The notes: generated by a model not told the origin, from the letters alone. 36,478 nucleotides of DNA from Prevotellaceae bacterium UBA1726 (GCA_002316005.1 DCIM01000029.1:1-36478), one strand, 5' to 3'. Positions 6,738 to 16,484 are shown, counted from the stretch's first letter. Numbers and translations are program-made.

Positions 6738-8138
6738 TTATTCAATGTTGAGGATGATTCGGCGGTAGGCTACGAGATGATGAGGACCGTTGTCGTGAAC
6801 CTCGCAGATGATATGGACAGGACCCTTCTTGGCATCGTTAGGAATGATGACAGAGGCCTTTTCTGCATTGTCATCCGTGATGTCGAGACTGGTGCTTCCA
6901 ATCTCCTTCTGCTGCCACCAATGGAAAGACAAGGCATCATTGTCAATATCGTAAGACTTTGAGGCATCGAGAGAGATTTTCTTTCCCGCCTTTGCCTTTA
7001 TATGCACGGCCTTGTTGCCCTTTTCGCCATTCGCCACCACAACAGGGTTGTGGTTGCCCTCGCCCATCTCGGCCCATTCCATACGAGCAATGAAATCCTC
7101 CAAGATGTCGGGGAAGAACTGGCGGTAATAGTTCTCCGAGATGTTCTTTGTAGGTTCCTGCCAACTGTTCCATGAGTAAGTCTCATTATCCTGCGTCATA
7201 CCCCAGACATGATAGCCGCCCCATCCCGCTTCCTCAGGGCAGTCGGGATTGTGCAAACCATTAGGCAGGGCATTGAGGAAAGAAGGCGTATCGCCCTCAA
7301 CACCATATTTATAATCAGGATAATGCTTGCCCAGAGTGGCATGGCCCTGAATGTGAGTCTGGAACTCAGGCCAGTTTTCCTTTCCAAGCCCGCATTGCAG
7401 TTGCCAAGCGCCCTCATCCCAGACAAGTAGGAGGTCGTCCTTGAACTCGCGACGCATCCATTGATGAGAACTGTATGCGAGGTTTTCGCGCATTGCCCAC
7501 ACCATATCCTGGTCGGTGATGGTGAAGAGACGCAGTTTGTTGAGGAATCGTTTCAGTTCCTCCTTCGAGCGAGTCTGCTGTACACGCCATATAGCCTGAG
7601 CGAGAGTGTTCGCACCGCCCCAGGCACAGACATATATCGGACGGTCATCGTCCTCGTCAACCAGTTGGATGATGAGGTTGCTTCCCGGAGTATCGTTATC
7701 CTCGCCAATAACCCCGATTCCCGCACGCTGGCTACCCATCACGCTTCGTCCTTGCAGGTATTCCATGCTTGGCCAGTAGCCCAATGGCTGTCGGCCGTTT
7801 TCCTCGTCGATAGAACGGAATCCCACTTGCTCAGAGCGCTTCATCAGGTTCTGCACATCCATGCCATAGGCAGCAACGACAGAGTCGCGATAGGCCGCAC
7901 TCTCGGTAGGGTAAGGGTCGCAGTTCCATCCGGTGGAAGTGATGATACCCTCAATCTCGAGTTGGTCGGCATAGCAAAGCAATCTAACCAACGACTCCGT
8001 GTCATCGGGTTCAAGGTCGGGTTGGCCAATGTCGGTGAGAATGACAACACGAGGTTTCAGTTCAATCTGTTCTTCTGACCCTTTTGAAGTACAGGCACAG
8101 ACGGTGAACAATGATAATAAGAGCAAACAGTATTTCAT
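6738..8138 (-). CDS. DUF1593 (Sde_0182-like) lipoprotein, nucleoside-hydrolase-like fold
   Basis: This 466-residue protein has a lipoprotein signal (VCAC, acylated Cys 16), so it should be anchored in a membrane. The N-terminal domain begins RVVILTDIGQPDLEPDD, the Asp-rich loop shared with nucleoside hydrolases. It continues with IYVCAWGGANTLAQAIW and QDMVWAMREN, typical of DUF1593. The last 90 residues form an Ig/PKD-like domain (KKISLDASKSYDIDND) as in the cellulose-associated protein Sde_0182. Such genes are frequent in plant-polysaccharide loci, but the reaction is not established; a ribosyl- or glycosyl-hydrolase role is plausible from the fold. It starts 1 base after the GH2 stop, so translational coupling is likely. 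Confidence 0.8.
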   Translation of the reverse strand: MKYCLLLLSLFTVCACTSKGSEEQIELKPRVVILTDIGQPDLEPDDTESLVRLLCYADQLEIEGIITSTGWNCDPYPTESAAYRDSVVAAYGMDVQNLMKRSEQVGFRSIDEENGRQPLGYWPSMEYLQGRSVMGSQRAGIGVIGEDNDTPGSNLIIQLVDEDDDRPIYVCAWGGANTLAQAIWRVQQTRSKEELKRFLNKLRLFTITDQDMVWAMRENLAYSSHQWMRREFKDDLLLVWDEGAWQLQCGLGKENWPEFQTHIQGHATLGKHYPDYKYGVEGDTPSFLNALPNGLHNPDCPEEAGWGGYHVWGMTQDNETYSWNSWQEPTKNISENYYRQFFPDILEDFIARMEWAEMGEGNHNPVVVANGEKGNKAVHIKAKAGKKISLDASKSYDIDNDALSFHWWQQKEIGSTSLDITDDNAEKASVIIPNDAKKGPVHIICEVHDNGPHHLVAYRRIILNIE

Positions 8139-8139
8139 A

Positions 8140-11067
8140 TTATTCCACAGATATCACGAATGAGTAGTTGTAAGGCTTATCGCCCGGAATGGTATATTGA
8201 GGGAGAGTCCTACCGCCCCAGGTATCTTTTCCCGCCACGCCATGGATGTTCTGGTCGATGTTCACATTGATGAATTCGCCACGCTTCACCTCACTCGGAT
8301 GCTTTGCATCAACAAGATCCTCCTCACCGTAATCCCACACACGGAAACAGAGAGGCTGCTGACCGTCAATGCGGAGAGTGTGGACTCCGTCGGACAGTGA
8401 GAACCAGCGTGTATCGCAACGGTTGGCATTGTCCTGAGGGCGGATATAGTCATATTCAAAGTCAGCAACCGACGATGAGTAACGACCGATAAACTGCGAT
8501 GTTTTCCTGTCAGGATAGTTCTCCAATGGACCGCGTCCGTACCATTCTATCTGCTGAAAATCGGCTGGCAGACGAAGGCGCATACCAAACTTAGGAATGA
8601 GAGGTATGTCGGTAGCCGTAGGCTTGTAGTCGGCCTCCACCTTGATGTCACCATCACTGTTGATGCTGTAGGTGAGTGTGTATTCGGCACCGACCGGCAG
8701 GGTGAAATGATATACTAATGTCTGGATACCTCCACGGGCAATCTGCTCCATAGATACAAGTTGGCGGTCCTTTGCGGCATTCTCCCAAGGGGCTACACGC
8801 TGAGCAAAACCGGCAGCCCGCTGATTGTCGTTCTCGGGTTTCCAGAAATATGGTTCGAGAGGAGCGTGGAGAATGTTCTTGCCGTCAATGTTTATCTCTT
8901 TGAGGACACCATTAAAATCTATGAGGACAGAGCCCATGTATGTCTTGATGAGGTTTCCTGTGAGAGTTGTGTTAACCTCAGGAGCCTTCATTGAGGATTC
9001 GATGATTTCAGGATAGTTGTAACTCTCCAACACAAACTGCTCACTTGCCACAACATCGCCTTTCTTGCCCCAAGGTGTATCTGCCCTCAGGCGAGCTGTA
9101 ACATTGAGCAACCTTTCACCATTAACATCCACAGCAGTCTCTTCGTAATCAAAGTCGTAAACATTGACAAAGGGATCCATGCTGAACTTCTTGATCATTC
9201 CGTTTTCATAAGTGAACCATATTGGTTGATACACCTTTTTCACCTCGTAATAATGTGGGTTTGGCGTTCTGTCAGGAGCAATCAAACCGTTACAGCAGAA
9301 GTTACCGTCATTAGGCTTGTCACCGAAATCTCCACCATAGAGCCAGTCACCATTCGGACTCTTTATTCCCTGATCCACCCAATCCCAGATGGCTGCTCCG
9401 CAGATTGTCGAGTCGCTGTAGATGACATCCCAGTATTCTTTGAGGTTTCCCACCGAATTACCCATGGTATGAGCAAATTCGCGCATCATGAAAGGCATTG
9501 TGGTTTCCTTCTCAGCCCGTTCCCTGAGTTCGTCGGGATAGAGATAACTGTCATCGTGGATGGTGGTGTGACGAAGGTCGGGAGCATCGTAGAATACAGG
9601 ACGAGTGGAATCAAGTTTCTCTATTGCCTCACGCATAGCGAGCAGATTTGGTCCTACGCCACCCTCATTGCCAAGCGACCAAAGGATGATGCAAGGATGA
9701 TTCTTGTCGCGCTCAACAAGCCCGACGGCTCTATCCACATGAGCCTCCTTCCAGTCAGGTTGCTCGCCCATGTATTTATTCGCATAGCCATAGCCATGAC
9801 TCTCCTGATTAGCCTCGTCCATGACGAAGATGCCATAACGGTCGCAGAGTTCGTAGAGATAAGGGTCATCAGGATAATGAGAGGTACGGAGGAAGTTGAT
9901 GTTTGCCTGCTTCATGAGTTGGATATCCCGCTCGTAAGTGGCACGGTCAACAAAACGACCAGTACGAGGATGATGGTCGTGACGGTTCACACCACGGAGT
10001 TTCACATTCTTGCCATTGATTTTCAGAACCTCACCAACAATCTCCACCTCCCTGAAACCAATCCTGTTGCTGAACTCCTCGTCACCCACGCCAACCTTTA
10101 CATCGTAGAGATGAGGGTCGTAAGCCGACCAGAGGTGAATGTTGCCTACCTGGCCATCCAGAGTGACACTTACGGTATCGCCTGCCGGGAGCTTGTTGAT
10201 ATTGGAGGTTACTCTCATCTCGGCTCCAGAATAAGACATTTTAAACACGACAGGCACTTTTTTTACAGCCTTCTTTCCTGTATTGCATACCTTTATCGTA
10301 GCGGAAATGCTTCCATCGTTCTTTGTGGTAATCTTGTAATCGGCAATATGCACCAACGGACGAACCCACAACTGCACAGGACGGAAAATGCCCGACAGAC
10401 GCCACATGTCCTGGTCCTCGAGATAACTGCCGTCACTCCAGCGATAGACCTCCACCGCCAGTTTGTTCTTGCCCTTGTGAAGATACTTTGTGATGTCAAA
10501 CTCAGCAGGCGACATAGAGTTCTGGCTGTAGCCCACCTTCTGACCATTCACCCAGACATACATAGCCGACTTCACACCACCGAAATGAAGGATGTATGAA
10601 GCCCCCTCCTTGTCTCCATAAGGAGAGTTTTCAGGAATATCTATATATGTGACATACGAACCCACCGGATTGCGGTTTTCGAAAGCATACCAATCCTTTG
10701 GAGGCTCGTTTGTGACACGAGGTTCATCGCGCTGGAAAGGATAGGAAATGTTGGTGTAGATGGGTTTGCCGTAACCCTGCATCTGCCAGTTTCCCGGTAC
10801 TTGAATCTTGTCCCACGAACTCGTGTCGTAATCCAACCTGTAGAAATCCACTGGTCGTTCATCAGGATTCTTCGACCAATGGAAATACCATTGGCCGTCG
10901 AGCGAGATAATCTCTTGGCATTCGCTTTCTTTCGAAGGTAACTGCAGAGTGTTGTGGTAAGGCAATTTGTTGATGCCAAACACATGAGGATTCTCCCAGT
11001 CAACGCCTTGTGCATGGGACAAAAGTGCAGAGAACGCACAGAGAAACAATAAGGACAGTTTTTTCAT
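8140..11067 (-). CDS. GH2 beta-galactosidase (LacZ type), secreted
   Basis: The product should release beta-linked galactose. From the ATG at 11067 it has 975 residues and a signal peptide (MKKLSLLFLCAFSALLSHAQ); an ATG 21 bases upstream would lengthen the signal needlessly. Domains in order are jelly roll (WYFHWSKNP, GYGKPIYTNISYPF), Ig-like, TIM barrel (about 330-620) and a C-terminal super-sandwich (RLPADFQQIEWYGRGPLENY). The acid/base Glu lies in ILWSLGNEGG (about 468) and the nucleophile Glu in MMREFAHTMGNS (about 530). Length and motifs match LacZ-like GH2 enzymes of Bacteroidales. It lies 23 bases behind the CE1-like esterase in the same operon. Confidence 0.93.
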   Translation of the reverse strand: MKKLSLLFLCAFSALLSHAQGVDWENPHVFGINKLPYHNTLQLPSKESECQEIISLDGQWYFHWSKNPDERPVDFYRLDYDTSSWDKIQVPGNWQMQGYGKPIYTNISYPFQRDEPRVTNEPPKDWYAFENRNPVGSYVTYIDIPENSPYGDKEGASYILHFGGVKSAMYVWVNGQKVGYSQNSMSPAEFDITKYLHKGKNKLAVEVYRWSDGSYLEDQDMWRLSGIFRPVQLWVRPLVHIADYKITTKNDGSISATIKVCNTGKKAVKKVPVVFKMSYSGAEMRVTSNINKLPAGDTVSVTLDGQVGNIHLWSAYDPHLYDVKVGVGDEEFSNRIGFREVEIVGEVLKINGKNVKLRGVNRHDHHPRTGRFVDRATYERDIQLMKQANINFLRTSHYPDDPYLYELCDRYGIFVMDEANQESHGYGYANKYMGEQPDWKEAHVDRAVGLVERDKNHPCIILWSLGNEGGVGPNLLAMREAIEKLDSTRPVFYDAPDLRHTTIHDDSYLYPDELRERAEKETTMPFMMREFAHTMGNSVGNLKEYWDVIYSDSTICGAAIWDWVDQGIKSPNGDWLYGGDFGDKPNDGNFCCNGLIAPDRTPNPHYYEVKKVYQPIWFTYENGMIKKFSMDPFVNVYDFDYEETAVDVNGERLLNVTARLRADTPWGKKGDVVASEQFVLESYNYPEIIESSMKAPEVNTTLTGNLIKTYMGSVLIDFNGVLKEINIDGKNILHAPLEPYFWKPENDNQRAAGFAQRVAPWENAAKDRQLVSMEQIARGGIQTLVYHFTLPVGAEYTLTYSINSDGDIKVEADYKPTATDIPLIPKFGMRLRLPADFQQIEWYGRGPLENYPDRKTSQFIGRYSSSVADFEYDYIRPQDNANRCDTRWFSLSDGVHTLRIDGQQPLCFRVWDYGEEDLVDAKHPSEVKRGEFINVNIDQNIHGVAGKDTWGGRTLPQYTIPGDKPYNYSFVISVE

Positions 11068-11090
11068 AATTATTCGATTCAATACCAAAT

Positions 11091-12917
11091 CTATTTCCTC
11101 ATCAGGAGTTGCTCAAAGGCGGCACTGCGCTCCTTCCATGTTTTGTAGTCATCGGCACGGAGCGTCTTCGAACGAGGCAATGGTTCTTTTCCAACACAAA
11201 TGAAGACCTCTTTTATCTTGCCCTCAGCAAATAGTCGGTCGGCAATATCATCAGCACGACCCACCTTGAACCAACTCTCAATGGTGTCGTCCTTTCCAGG
11301 AATGAGGCTGATGTAATCGCCTTTGAATTTCTTAAAGTCACTTGTATTGGTGTATATTGCCTCTTCCATGCCATAGTTATACTGAACTATTCCATGCTCA
11401 ACATTGCCCAAGTCCTTTGTCTGCGCCATTGAGATGCTGTACTTGAAACCACGGTCGGGCGAGAGGTACATATTCACCGGGTCCGCCGTCTTTGTTCCAT
11501 CAACAACAAAGCAATATTTGAATGTTGTCATTGCCACATCAGGAATGGTTACGCTCCAAACGCCATCACTATCCCTCAGCATTGCAAGAGGTTCCGCGAG
11601 CAGTTCGCTCTCGAACAATACCTCCTTTGCCTCTGGAGCCTTGAAATTATAGACAACATCATTGTTTTTGAATTCAGGCGAGATAATCTGACGAGGGAAA
11701 AGACGAGCCATCACGCCCGGAGTGAACTGCTGTTCCTGTCCGGTCTTGGCAAGTGCAGGTTTGGCATTCTTCATTGCCTCTTCTGCAGCCTCAGGATTGA
11801 AAAGCAGTTGCAATGTGTGGTCGAGGAAATACTTTGCGTTCATCCAAGTGTGACCGAACTTGTCGTGAGTGTATTCCTTAACCGAGCGAATGCCGTGATT
11901 GTCGAGGAATTCCATGTAGTCGCGAGCATTGCCATAGAGGAAATCGTCAGTGCCCACACCGAGCCAGAAGAGATGCAACTTAGCGTTTGTTGCCTCCGTG
12001 TAGACATCAGGAATATCGGTTGATGTGAATGAACTGTAAGAGCAGAGATACGAGAACTTGTCGAGGTTGTGCAAGCCCACCGACAGACCTTGATTTCCGC
12101 CACGCGAGAAACCACCGATTGCACGATTGTCGCTATTGTTGATAGTGCGGTAATGAGACTCAACATAAGGCATGAGGTCGTTGATGATATCATTGCTGAA
12201 CACATCCTGCCCGAAGCCCATCATAGGCATTCCGTTTGTAGGCATCTGAGGTAGCAGTTTGTAAGGATTGCCATAAGGCAACACCACAATCATATCCTTT
12301 GCCTTACCCTCAGCAATGAGGTTGTCGAGGATATAGTTCACACGGCCCACCTTGTAATAAACCTCCTCAGTATCGGTAGTTCCGCTGATGAGATAGAACA
12401 CAGGGTAGCGCTTCTGCTGCTCCTTATAATAAGAAGGTGGAAGATAGACAATGGCATTATTGGTGTAGTTGAGGCTCTTCGACCAGTAGTTCACATAATG
12501 GATGCACCCATGTTCAACATCCGTTCTGATGTCATGAGCCAATGCCTTGTCCTTGCAAGGAACCTCGAGCAGACTGTTCTTGAAGCCCTCGTTAGGGAAA
12601 TACTGCTCACACAGAGGGTCCATGATGCTGATGCCATCAACCTCGAAATGATAAGGATACATGTCAGGAGCACAAGGTCCGAGAGTCACCGTCCAAAGGC
12701 CCGTTTTCGCATCCTTCGTCATTTCCTGCTTTCCAGCAAACTGAACATCCACGAACACCTTTTTGGCATTGTCGTTCTTGTAGAGGAAAGTAACCTTTCC
12801 ATCATCACCCACGATAGTTGACTTGAAGTCGTTTGCCTGCACTTGTGCCTTGCAAATTGGTGAAATAGCCAACGCCATAAAGGCAAAGACTATCTTTACA
12901 AAACTATGATTTTTCAT
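11091..12917 (-). CDS. CE1/esterase D-like enzyme with two E-set domains and a vestigial second esterase half
   Basis: The 608-residue secreted protein (signal up to CKAQ) resembles feruloyl and acetyl esterases of xylan loci. An E-set/CBM48-like domain (about 28-110) precedes an alpha/beta hydrolase (about 135-375) with GGFSRGG (Ser 271), a candidate Asp at 324-325 and GHTW (His 356). A second E-set domain follows (about 415-500). After it, 505-575 repeats the start of the esterase (a VEHGIVQYNYG segment and SWFKVGRADDIADRLFAEGK, matching YYKVGRVNYILDNLIAEGK at 187-205). No second catalytic serine follows and the protein stops there. The gene looks like a tandem duplication that lost its second catalytic half. 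The substrate ester cannot be read. Confidence 0.82.
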   Translation of the reverse strand: MKNHSFVKIVFAFMALAISPICKAQVQANDFKSTIVGDDGKVTFLYKNDNAKKVFVDVQFAGKQEMTKDAKTGLWTVTLGPCAPDMYPYHFEVDGISIMDPLCEQYFPNEGFKNSLLEVPCKDKALAHDIRTDVEHGCIHYVNYWSKSLNYTNNAIVYLPPSYYKEQQKRYPVFYLISGTTDTEEVYYKVGRVNYILDNLIAEGKAKDMIVVLPYGNPYKLLPQMPTNGMPMMGFGQDVFSNDIINDLMPYVESHYRTINNSDNRAIGGFSRGGNQGLSVGLHNLDKFSYLCSYSSFTSTDIPDVYTEATNAKLHLFWLGVGTDDFLYGNARDYMEFLDNHGIRSVKEYTHDKFGHTWMNAKYFLDHTLQLLFNPEAAEEAMKNAKPALAKTGQEQQFTPGVMARLFPRQIISPEFKNNDVVYNFKAPEAKEVLFESELLAEPLAMLRDSDGVWSVTIPDVAMTTFKYCFVVDGTKTADPVNMYLSPDRGFKYSISMAQTKDLGNVEHGIVQYNYGMEEAIYTNTSDFKKFKGDYISLIPGKDDTIESWFKVGRADDIADRLFAEGKIKEVFICVGKEPLPRSKTLRADDYKTWKERSAAFEQLLMRK

Positions 12918-12935
12918 ATTGTAGTGCCTTGAGCG

Positions 12936-14081
12936 TTAGTAATTAATCCATTTCGAAAGGTCAACCTTGTCCTTGAACATCGGTGCTACACGGACATCGG
13001 CAGTGTTGACATCCTTCTCAAGAAGGAATCGGTCGAGGAATGCCTCCACCTCAGGGAACTGCTCTTGAGGAAGCATGCAATGAGGATGTCCGCCGAGGAT
13101 TGAATATCCCATCTTGTCGGCAATGCCGAATTTCTCCCACACACGAAGAGCCGCATTGACAGAGACATATCCCGATTCGTCAGCAAGCCATTTGTAATCG
13201 GTGTTTCCCAACATCAGGAAAGCACGAGGACAGACAAGAGCGCATAGTTCGTGATGGTCGTAAGGCAGATTGAAAACCTCATCATCATGATATTTCTCGC
13301 GAAGACTCTCCTTAAACCAATGATAATCCGTGCGGTCGAGGTCTTCCACCTCGTCAAGAGTCTGCGACACACGCCAAGCTGCAGCCCCACCACCGCCAGG
13401 TTCCTGAGCAATGGTAAGAGCGACGCGAGGGTCGAAAGCGCCACAGAACAAAGCCATCTTGCCCGCATAAGAGCAACCATTCACACCAATGTGCTTAGTG
13501 TCAATCTTTGTTATTTCAGGTCCTAATTTCTCCAATCCATCGATGATTCGCTGGAATCCCCAAGCCCACATTGAGTAAGCGCCATTGTCGCGCAGATGAG
13601 GATAAAGACGCACAAAACCATAGTTCGCACGACAGGTATCACCGCGGAACTGCGAATATCCGTTCACCTGACGCTCGTTGTAGTTCAGGCGAGCCAAAGG
13701 ACGCACCTTGAGGATTGTGTCGGGAAGGGAAATGCGACTACTACCGATGAGAAGAGGGTAGGGTGCTGTTCCTGTTGTAGGATACTGGATAACAGTATTC
13801 AGAGTGAGCGATTCCTTGCCTACAGTGATAGTCACAAAGAGCGTATCGCCACTCATACGAGCTGAAATCTGGTCCTTCGAAACAGCAGGAATCTCGCCGA
13901 GTTCATTCTCTTGAATGAGTCGTGATATTTCCGCTCTTCGTTTTTCCCATTGTTTCAGGGATTTCACTGTTCCCTTTTTGTTTTCCCATTTCAGTGGGTT
14001 AGGTAATGTCTGGTCCTTTACATTCTGCGCAAATGCTGTTGTACAGAAACCAAGTAGCAGTAAAAACAGAATCTTTTTCAT
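12936..14081 (-). CDS. CE15-like glucuronoyl esterase, secreted
   Basis: CE15 enzymes cut ester bonds between glucuronic acid side chains of xylan and lignin alcohols. From the ATG at 14081 the protein has 381 residues and a clear signal peptide (FLLLLLGFCTTAFAQ). CE15 signs are LLIGSSRISLPD, WAWGFQRIIDGLE, IGVNGCSYAGK (Ser near 204), AQEPGGGGAAAWR (Glu near 227), PRAFLMLGNTDYKWL and GGHPHC (His near 332-334). In characterised members the nucleophile motif is GCSRxGK, where the Arg helps hold the reaction intermediate; here the position is Tyr. The enzyme may therefore act on another ester or with lower activity. It sits between the fucosidase and the CE1-like esterase. Confidence 0.75.
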   Translation of the reverse strand: MKKILFLLLLGFCTTAFAQNVKDQTLPNPLKWENKKGTVKSLKQWEKRRAEISRLIQENELGEIPAVSKDQISARMSGDTLFVTITVGKESLTLNTVIQYPTTGTAPYPLLIGSSRISLPDTILKVRPLARLNYNERQVNGYSQFRGDTCRANYGFVRLYPHLRDNGAYSMWAWGFQRIIDGLEKLGPEITKIDTKHIGVNGCSYAGKMALFCGAFDPRVALTIAQEPGGGGAAAWRVSQTLDEVEDLDRTDYHWFKESLREKYHDDEVFNLPYDHHELCALVCPRAFLMLGNTDYKWLADESGYVSVNAALRVWEKFGIADKMGYSILGGHPHCMLPQEQFPEVEAFLDRFLLEKDVNTADVRVAPMFKDKVDLSKWINY

Positions 14082-14128
14082 AATAATCAATGTTTATTTC
14101 TTTGCAATTCAAAATGTTTTCTATAGTG

Positions 14129-15910
14129 TTATTCCACAACCTCAATATCGTCGTAGAAGATACGATTGCCCGAAGTGATACGGCTGCAGTCGAGTTTCAG
14201 GAGACTTCCTGTCGCAGGAGTACACTTTACCGTCTGCCAAATTGGGTTGTTGATGATATTCGAGAACTCGCCCTTAGCAATCACTGTCCAGGTTTTTCCG
14301 TCATCGGCCGAGATGGAAAGAGTGTAGTCGAGAGGCATTCCCTCTTTTGTATCCTTGGCAGGGTGGAAGCGGAACTGCTTCACTGTGGTCTGTTTGCCCA
14401 AACCAATGAACATTGACTCAACAGGACTGCCAACACCAGGGAAGAAAATGTTGTAGTTAGCCGATTTCTTCTCGCCATTGTCAGGATCCGTTTCGTCAAT
14501 ATCAGGAGCAAGATAAGCCGAAAGACTCTTTATCTTCTTGCTGTTTTTGAAATTCGACTTGCTGTCAACAATGGTCAAACGGATTTGGCGAGTTGTGGTT
14601 GTAGGGAAACAGAGAATACGCTTTCTACCTATGGTAGTCATACTGCGTTCAGGTTCTTCGGAGATGATGTCGTGAAGTTCCGTCCAATGTCCCTTTATCT
14701 TTCCGTCCAAGACGACTTCCTCAATGAATGCCTCAACCTTGAACTTCTTCACATCCTGACCATTGACGATATCCTCGCAAACCATCAGTCGGTTGAAGTC
14801 AACAGGTTTCTTGAAAGTCAATGTTGACTCCACATTGCCTAATTTCTGCTTACCTTTGAGCGGATTATTGAATATCTGCTTCACCATATTATAGAAGGCC
14901 GCACCACGAATGCTGTCCTCTGCGTGAATGAGTCCGTCCTTGGCGATAGGGAAGTTCAGGAGCAGAGTACTGTTTCGGCCAACAGACTTATAGTAAGTCT
15001 CCATCAGTTTCGAAAGACTCTTCACATGACCGTTTTCGCTGTCGTGATAGAACCAACCCGGACGGATGGAAGTATTTGTCTCACCAGGGCACCACACATC
15101 ACCATCCTCAACACCATAATGCAACACAGGATACGAGCAATCAACATCACTTCTCATCATGCTCCAGTTTGTCTCGCCGATGAAACCAGCCTCAGTGCCC
15201 ACCCAACGAAGGTCACCTCTACGGTCAGAACCATCATTCCAGATGATGCAATGAGGTTGCAATTCGCGAATCATTCGGTATGTCTCGCCCCATTCATAAT
15301 AGGTAAGACGGTCGATTTTGCGAATCTCGTTTGCTCCGCCATACCATCCGTCTCCACCGTTTGCACCATCAAACCACACCTCAAACATATCTCCGTAGTT
15401 GGTGAGGAGTTCGCGCAACTGATTGCGGAAATAAGTGATGTATTCCTTTCGTCCGTACTCAGCGTGATTGCGGTCCCAAGGCGAGAGATAAACGGCAAAT
15501 CTAAGACCATATTCCTTGCAAGCGTCAGCCAATTCGCGAACAACATCGCCCTTACCGTTTTTCCAAGGAGTGTTCTTTACCGAATACTCTGTATAAGCAG
15601 AAGGCCACATGCAAAAGCCACAATGATGCTTTGCTGTGAAGATGATTCCCTTCATGCCCGCATTCTTACAGGTCCTCACCCACTGACGGCAGTCGAGTTT
15701 CTGAGGGTTGAACAGTTGCAAGTCCTCATTGCCATAGCCCCATTCCTGGTCGGTATAGGTATTCATTGAATAATGAATGAAGGCATACATCTCCATATTC
15801 TGAAGTGCCAGTTGGTCCTTTGTAGGTTTTGGATTCTGCTGAGCAAAGCAGTTTGCCGAAACAGAACAGAAAAGCAGGATTGTTGCAAAAGACGAAAGAA
15901 ACGGTTTCAT
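14129..15910 (-). CDS. GH29 alpha-L-fucosidase with C-terminal F5/8-like domains, secreted
   Basis: Predicted to remove alpha-fucose from glycan side chains. The 593-residue protein has a signal peptide ending near CFAQ. The barrel (about 35-345) shows FIHYSMNTYTDQEWGYG, FTAKHHCGFCMWPS (usually HHDGF), EVWFDGANGG (nucleophile Asp 181) and CPGETNTSIRPGWFYH, where Glu 277 fits the acid/base of the 1,3/1,4-fucosidase subgroup (GH29-B). The C-terminal 240 residues look like two beta-sandwich carbohydrate-binding modules, the second with SADDGKTWTVI. It is the first large gene of the enzyme operon, 82 bases after the TIGR04076 gene and 47 bases before the CE15-like gene. Confidence 0.88.
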   Translation of the reverse strand: MKPFLSSFATILLFCSVSANCFAQQNPKPTKDQLALQNMEMYAFIHYSMNTYTDQEWGYGNEDLQLFNPQKLDCRQWVRTCKNAGMKGIIFTAKHHCGFCMWPSAYTEYSVKNTPWKNGKGDVVRELADACKEYGLRFAVYLSPWDRNHAEYGRKEYITYFRNQLRELLTNYGDMFEVWFDGANGGDGWYGGANEIRKIDRLTYYEWGETYRMIRELQPHCIIWNDGSDRRGDLRWVGTEAGFIGETNWSMMRSDVDCSYPVLHYGVEDGDVWCPGETNTSIRPGWFYHDSENGHVKSLSKLMETYYKSVGRNSTLLLNFPIAKDGLIHAEDSIRGAAFYNMVKQIFNNPLKGKQKLGNVESTLTFKKPVDFNRLMVCEDIVNGQDVKKFKVEAFIEEVVLDGKIKGHWTELHDIISEEPERSMTTIGRKRILCFPTTTTRQIRLTIVDSKSNFKNSKKIKSLSAYLAPDIDETDPDNGEKKSANYNIFFPGVGSPVESMFIGLGKQTTVKQFRFHPAKDTKEGMPLDYTLSISADDGKTWTVIAKGEFSNIINNPIWQTVKCTPATGSLLKLDCSRITSGNRIFYDDIEVVE

Positions 15911-15992
15911 TTTGGTTGTCGCTAATTAATTAATGTTGTATAGATTGATTCTTTTTCTTTTCTCCCAAAGGGAGCCCTGTGGAATTATTCCT

Positions 15993-16295
15993 TTATTCGA
16001 GAGTCTCGATATAGAAACTCACTGGTCGGAAACCGTCATTGCAACTAATCATTGCACTATACGGATTCTTCATCCAGCCATCGTAGAAGTTGCCTCCCCC
16101 CTTTGCAAGGACTTCAACAAACTCCCTCATTGTCTTCCACGCCTCAGGACAAAGGCCCTCAGGACATTGCCCTTCTACACTCACCCACGACTCTCCTTCA
16201 CAGACATCGCAAGTGTGCTCAATAGGGTTTTCGTATTTTGCCATCAGGTCATTATGCTGAACTTTTCGGATGGCGGTGATTTTTACTTTCTTCAT
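15993..16295 (-). CDS. TIGR04076 family small Cys-rich protein
   Basis: About 100 residues starting MKKVKITAIRKVQHNDL, with HTCDVCEGESWVS and CPEGLCPEAWKTMREFV, the conserved Cys/Trp pattern of TIGR04076. Function is unknown; the cysteines may bind metal or an Fe-S cluster. The chosen start at 16295 has GGAAA 8 bases upstream and matches how family members begin. An upstream ATG at 16343 overlaps the promoter -7 box, so it cannot be used from that promoter. It has no visible terminator behind it and may be the first gene of the enzyme operon. Confidence 0.75.
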   Translation of the reverse strand: MKKVKITAIRKVQHNDLMAKYENPIEHTCDVCEGESWVSVEGQCPEGLCPEAWKTMREFVEVLAKGGGNFYDGWMKNPYSAMISCNDGFRPVSFYIETLE

Positions 16296-16340
16296 AAGGA
16301 ATGTTTCCATCTCAATTACAATTGAGATAATTATTCTCTG

Positions 16341-16375
16341 CAAATTTAATGAAAATATCCGAAATCAAGCACAAA
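16341..16375 (-). promoter_or_regulatory. Promoter for the TIGR04076 gene and possibly the enzyme operon
   Basis: TAAATTTG on the minus strand (16348-16341) fits the -7 box. The -33 box is less clear: TTG at 368-366 gives spacing 17 and TTTG at 375-372 gives spacing 23. The position suits a start of transcription near 16334. Confidence 0.45.
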
Positions 16376-16471
16376 AAAGGCGGTTTTTTCGTAGATATAC
16401 CATTAAATAGGTGTGGATTTTATGCGAAAAAGACGGTCTTACGAATTGTGTAAAAGATAATCGCAGAATTG

Positions 16472-16484
16472 TCCTAAATTAGGA
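16472..16484. promoter_or_regulatory. Palindrome between divergent promoters
   Basis: TCCTAAATTAGGA is a perfect 6-bp dyad around one central A. It lies 37 bases upstream of the SulP -33 box and about 100 bases from the opposite promoter. It could be an operator for either gene; no regulator can be assigned. Confidence 0.35.

Noticed and set aside
9226..10599. 457-codon open frame on the plus strand
   Set aside because: It is antisense to the well-supported GH2 gene, shows no domain, and arises from the codon pattern of the real gene.
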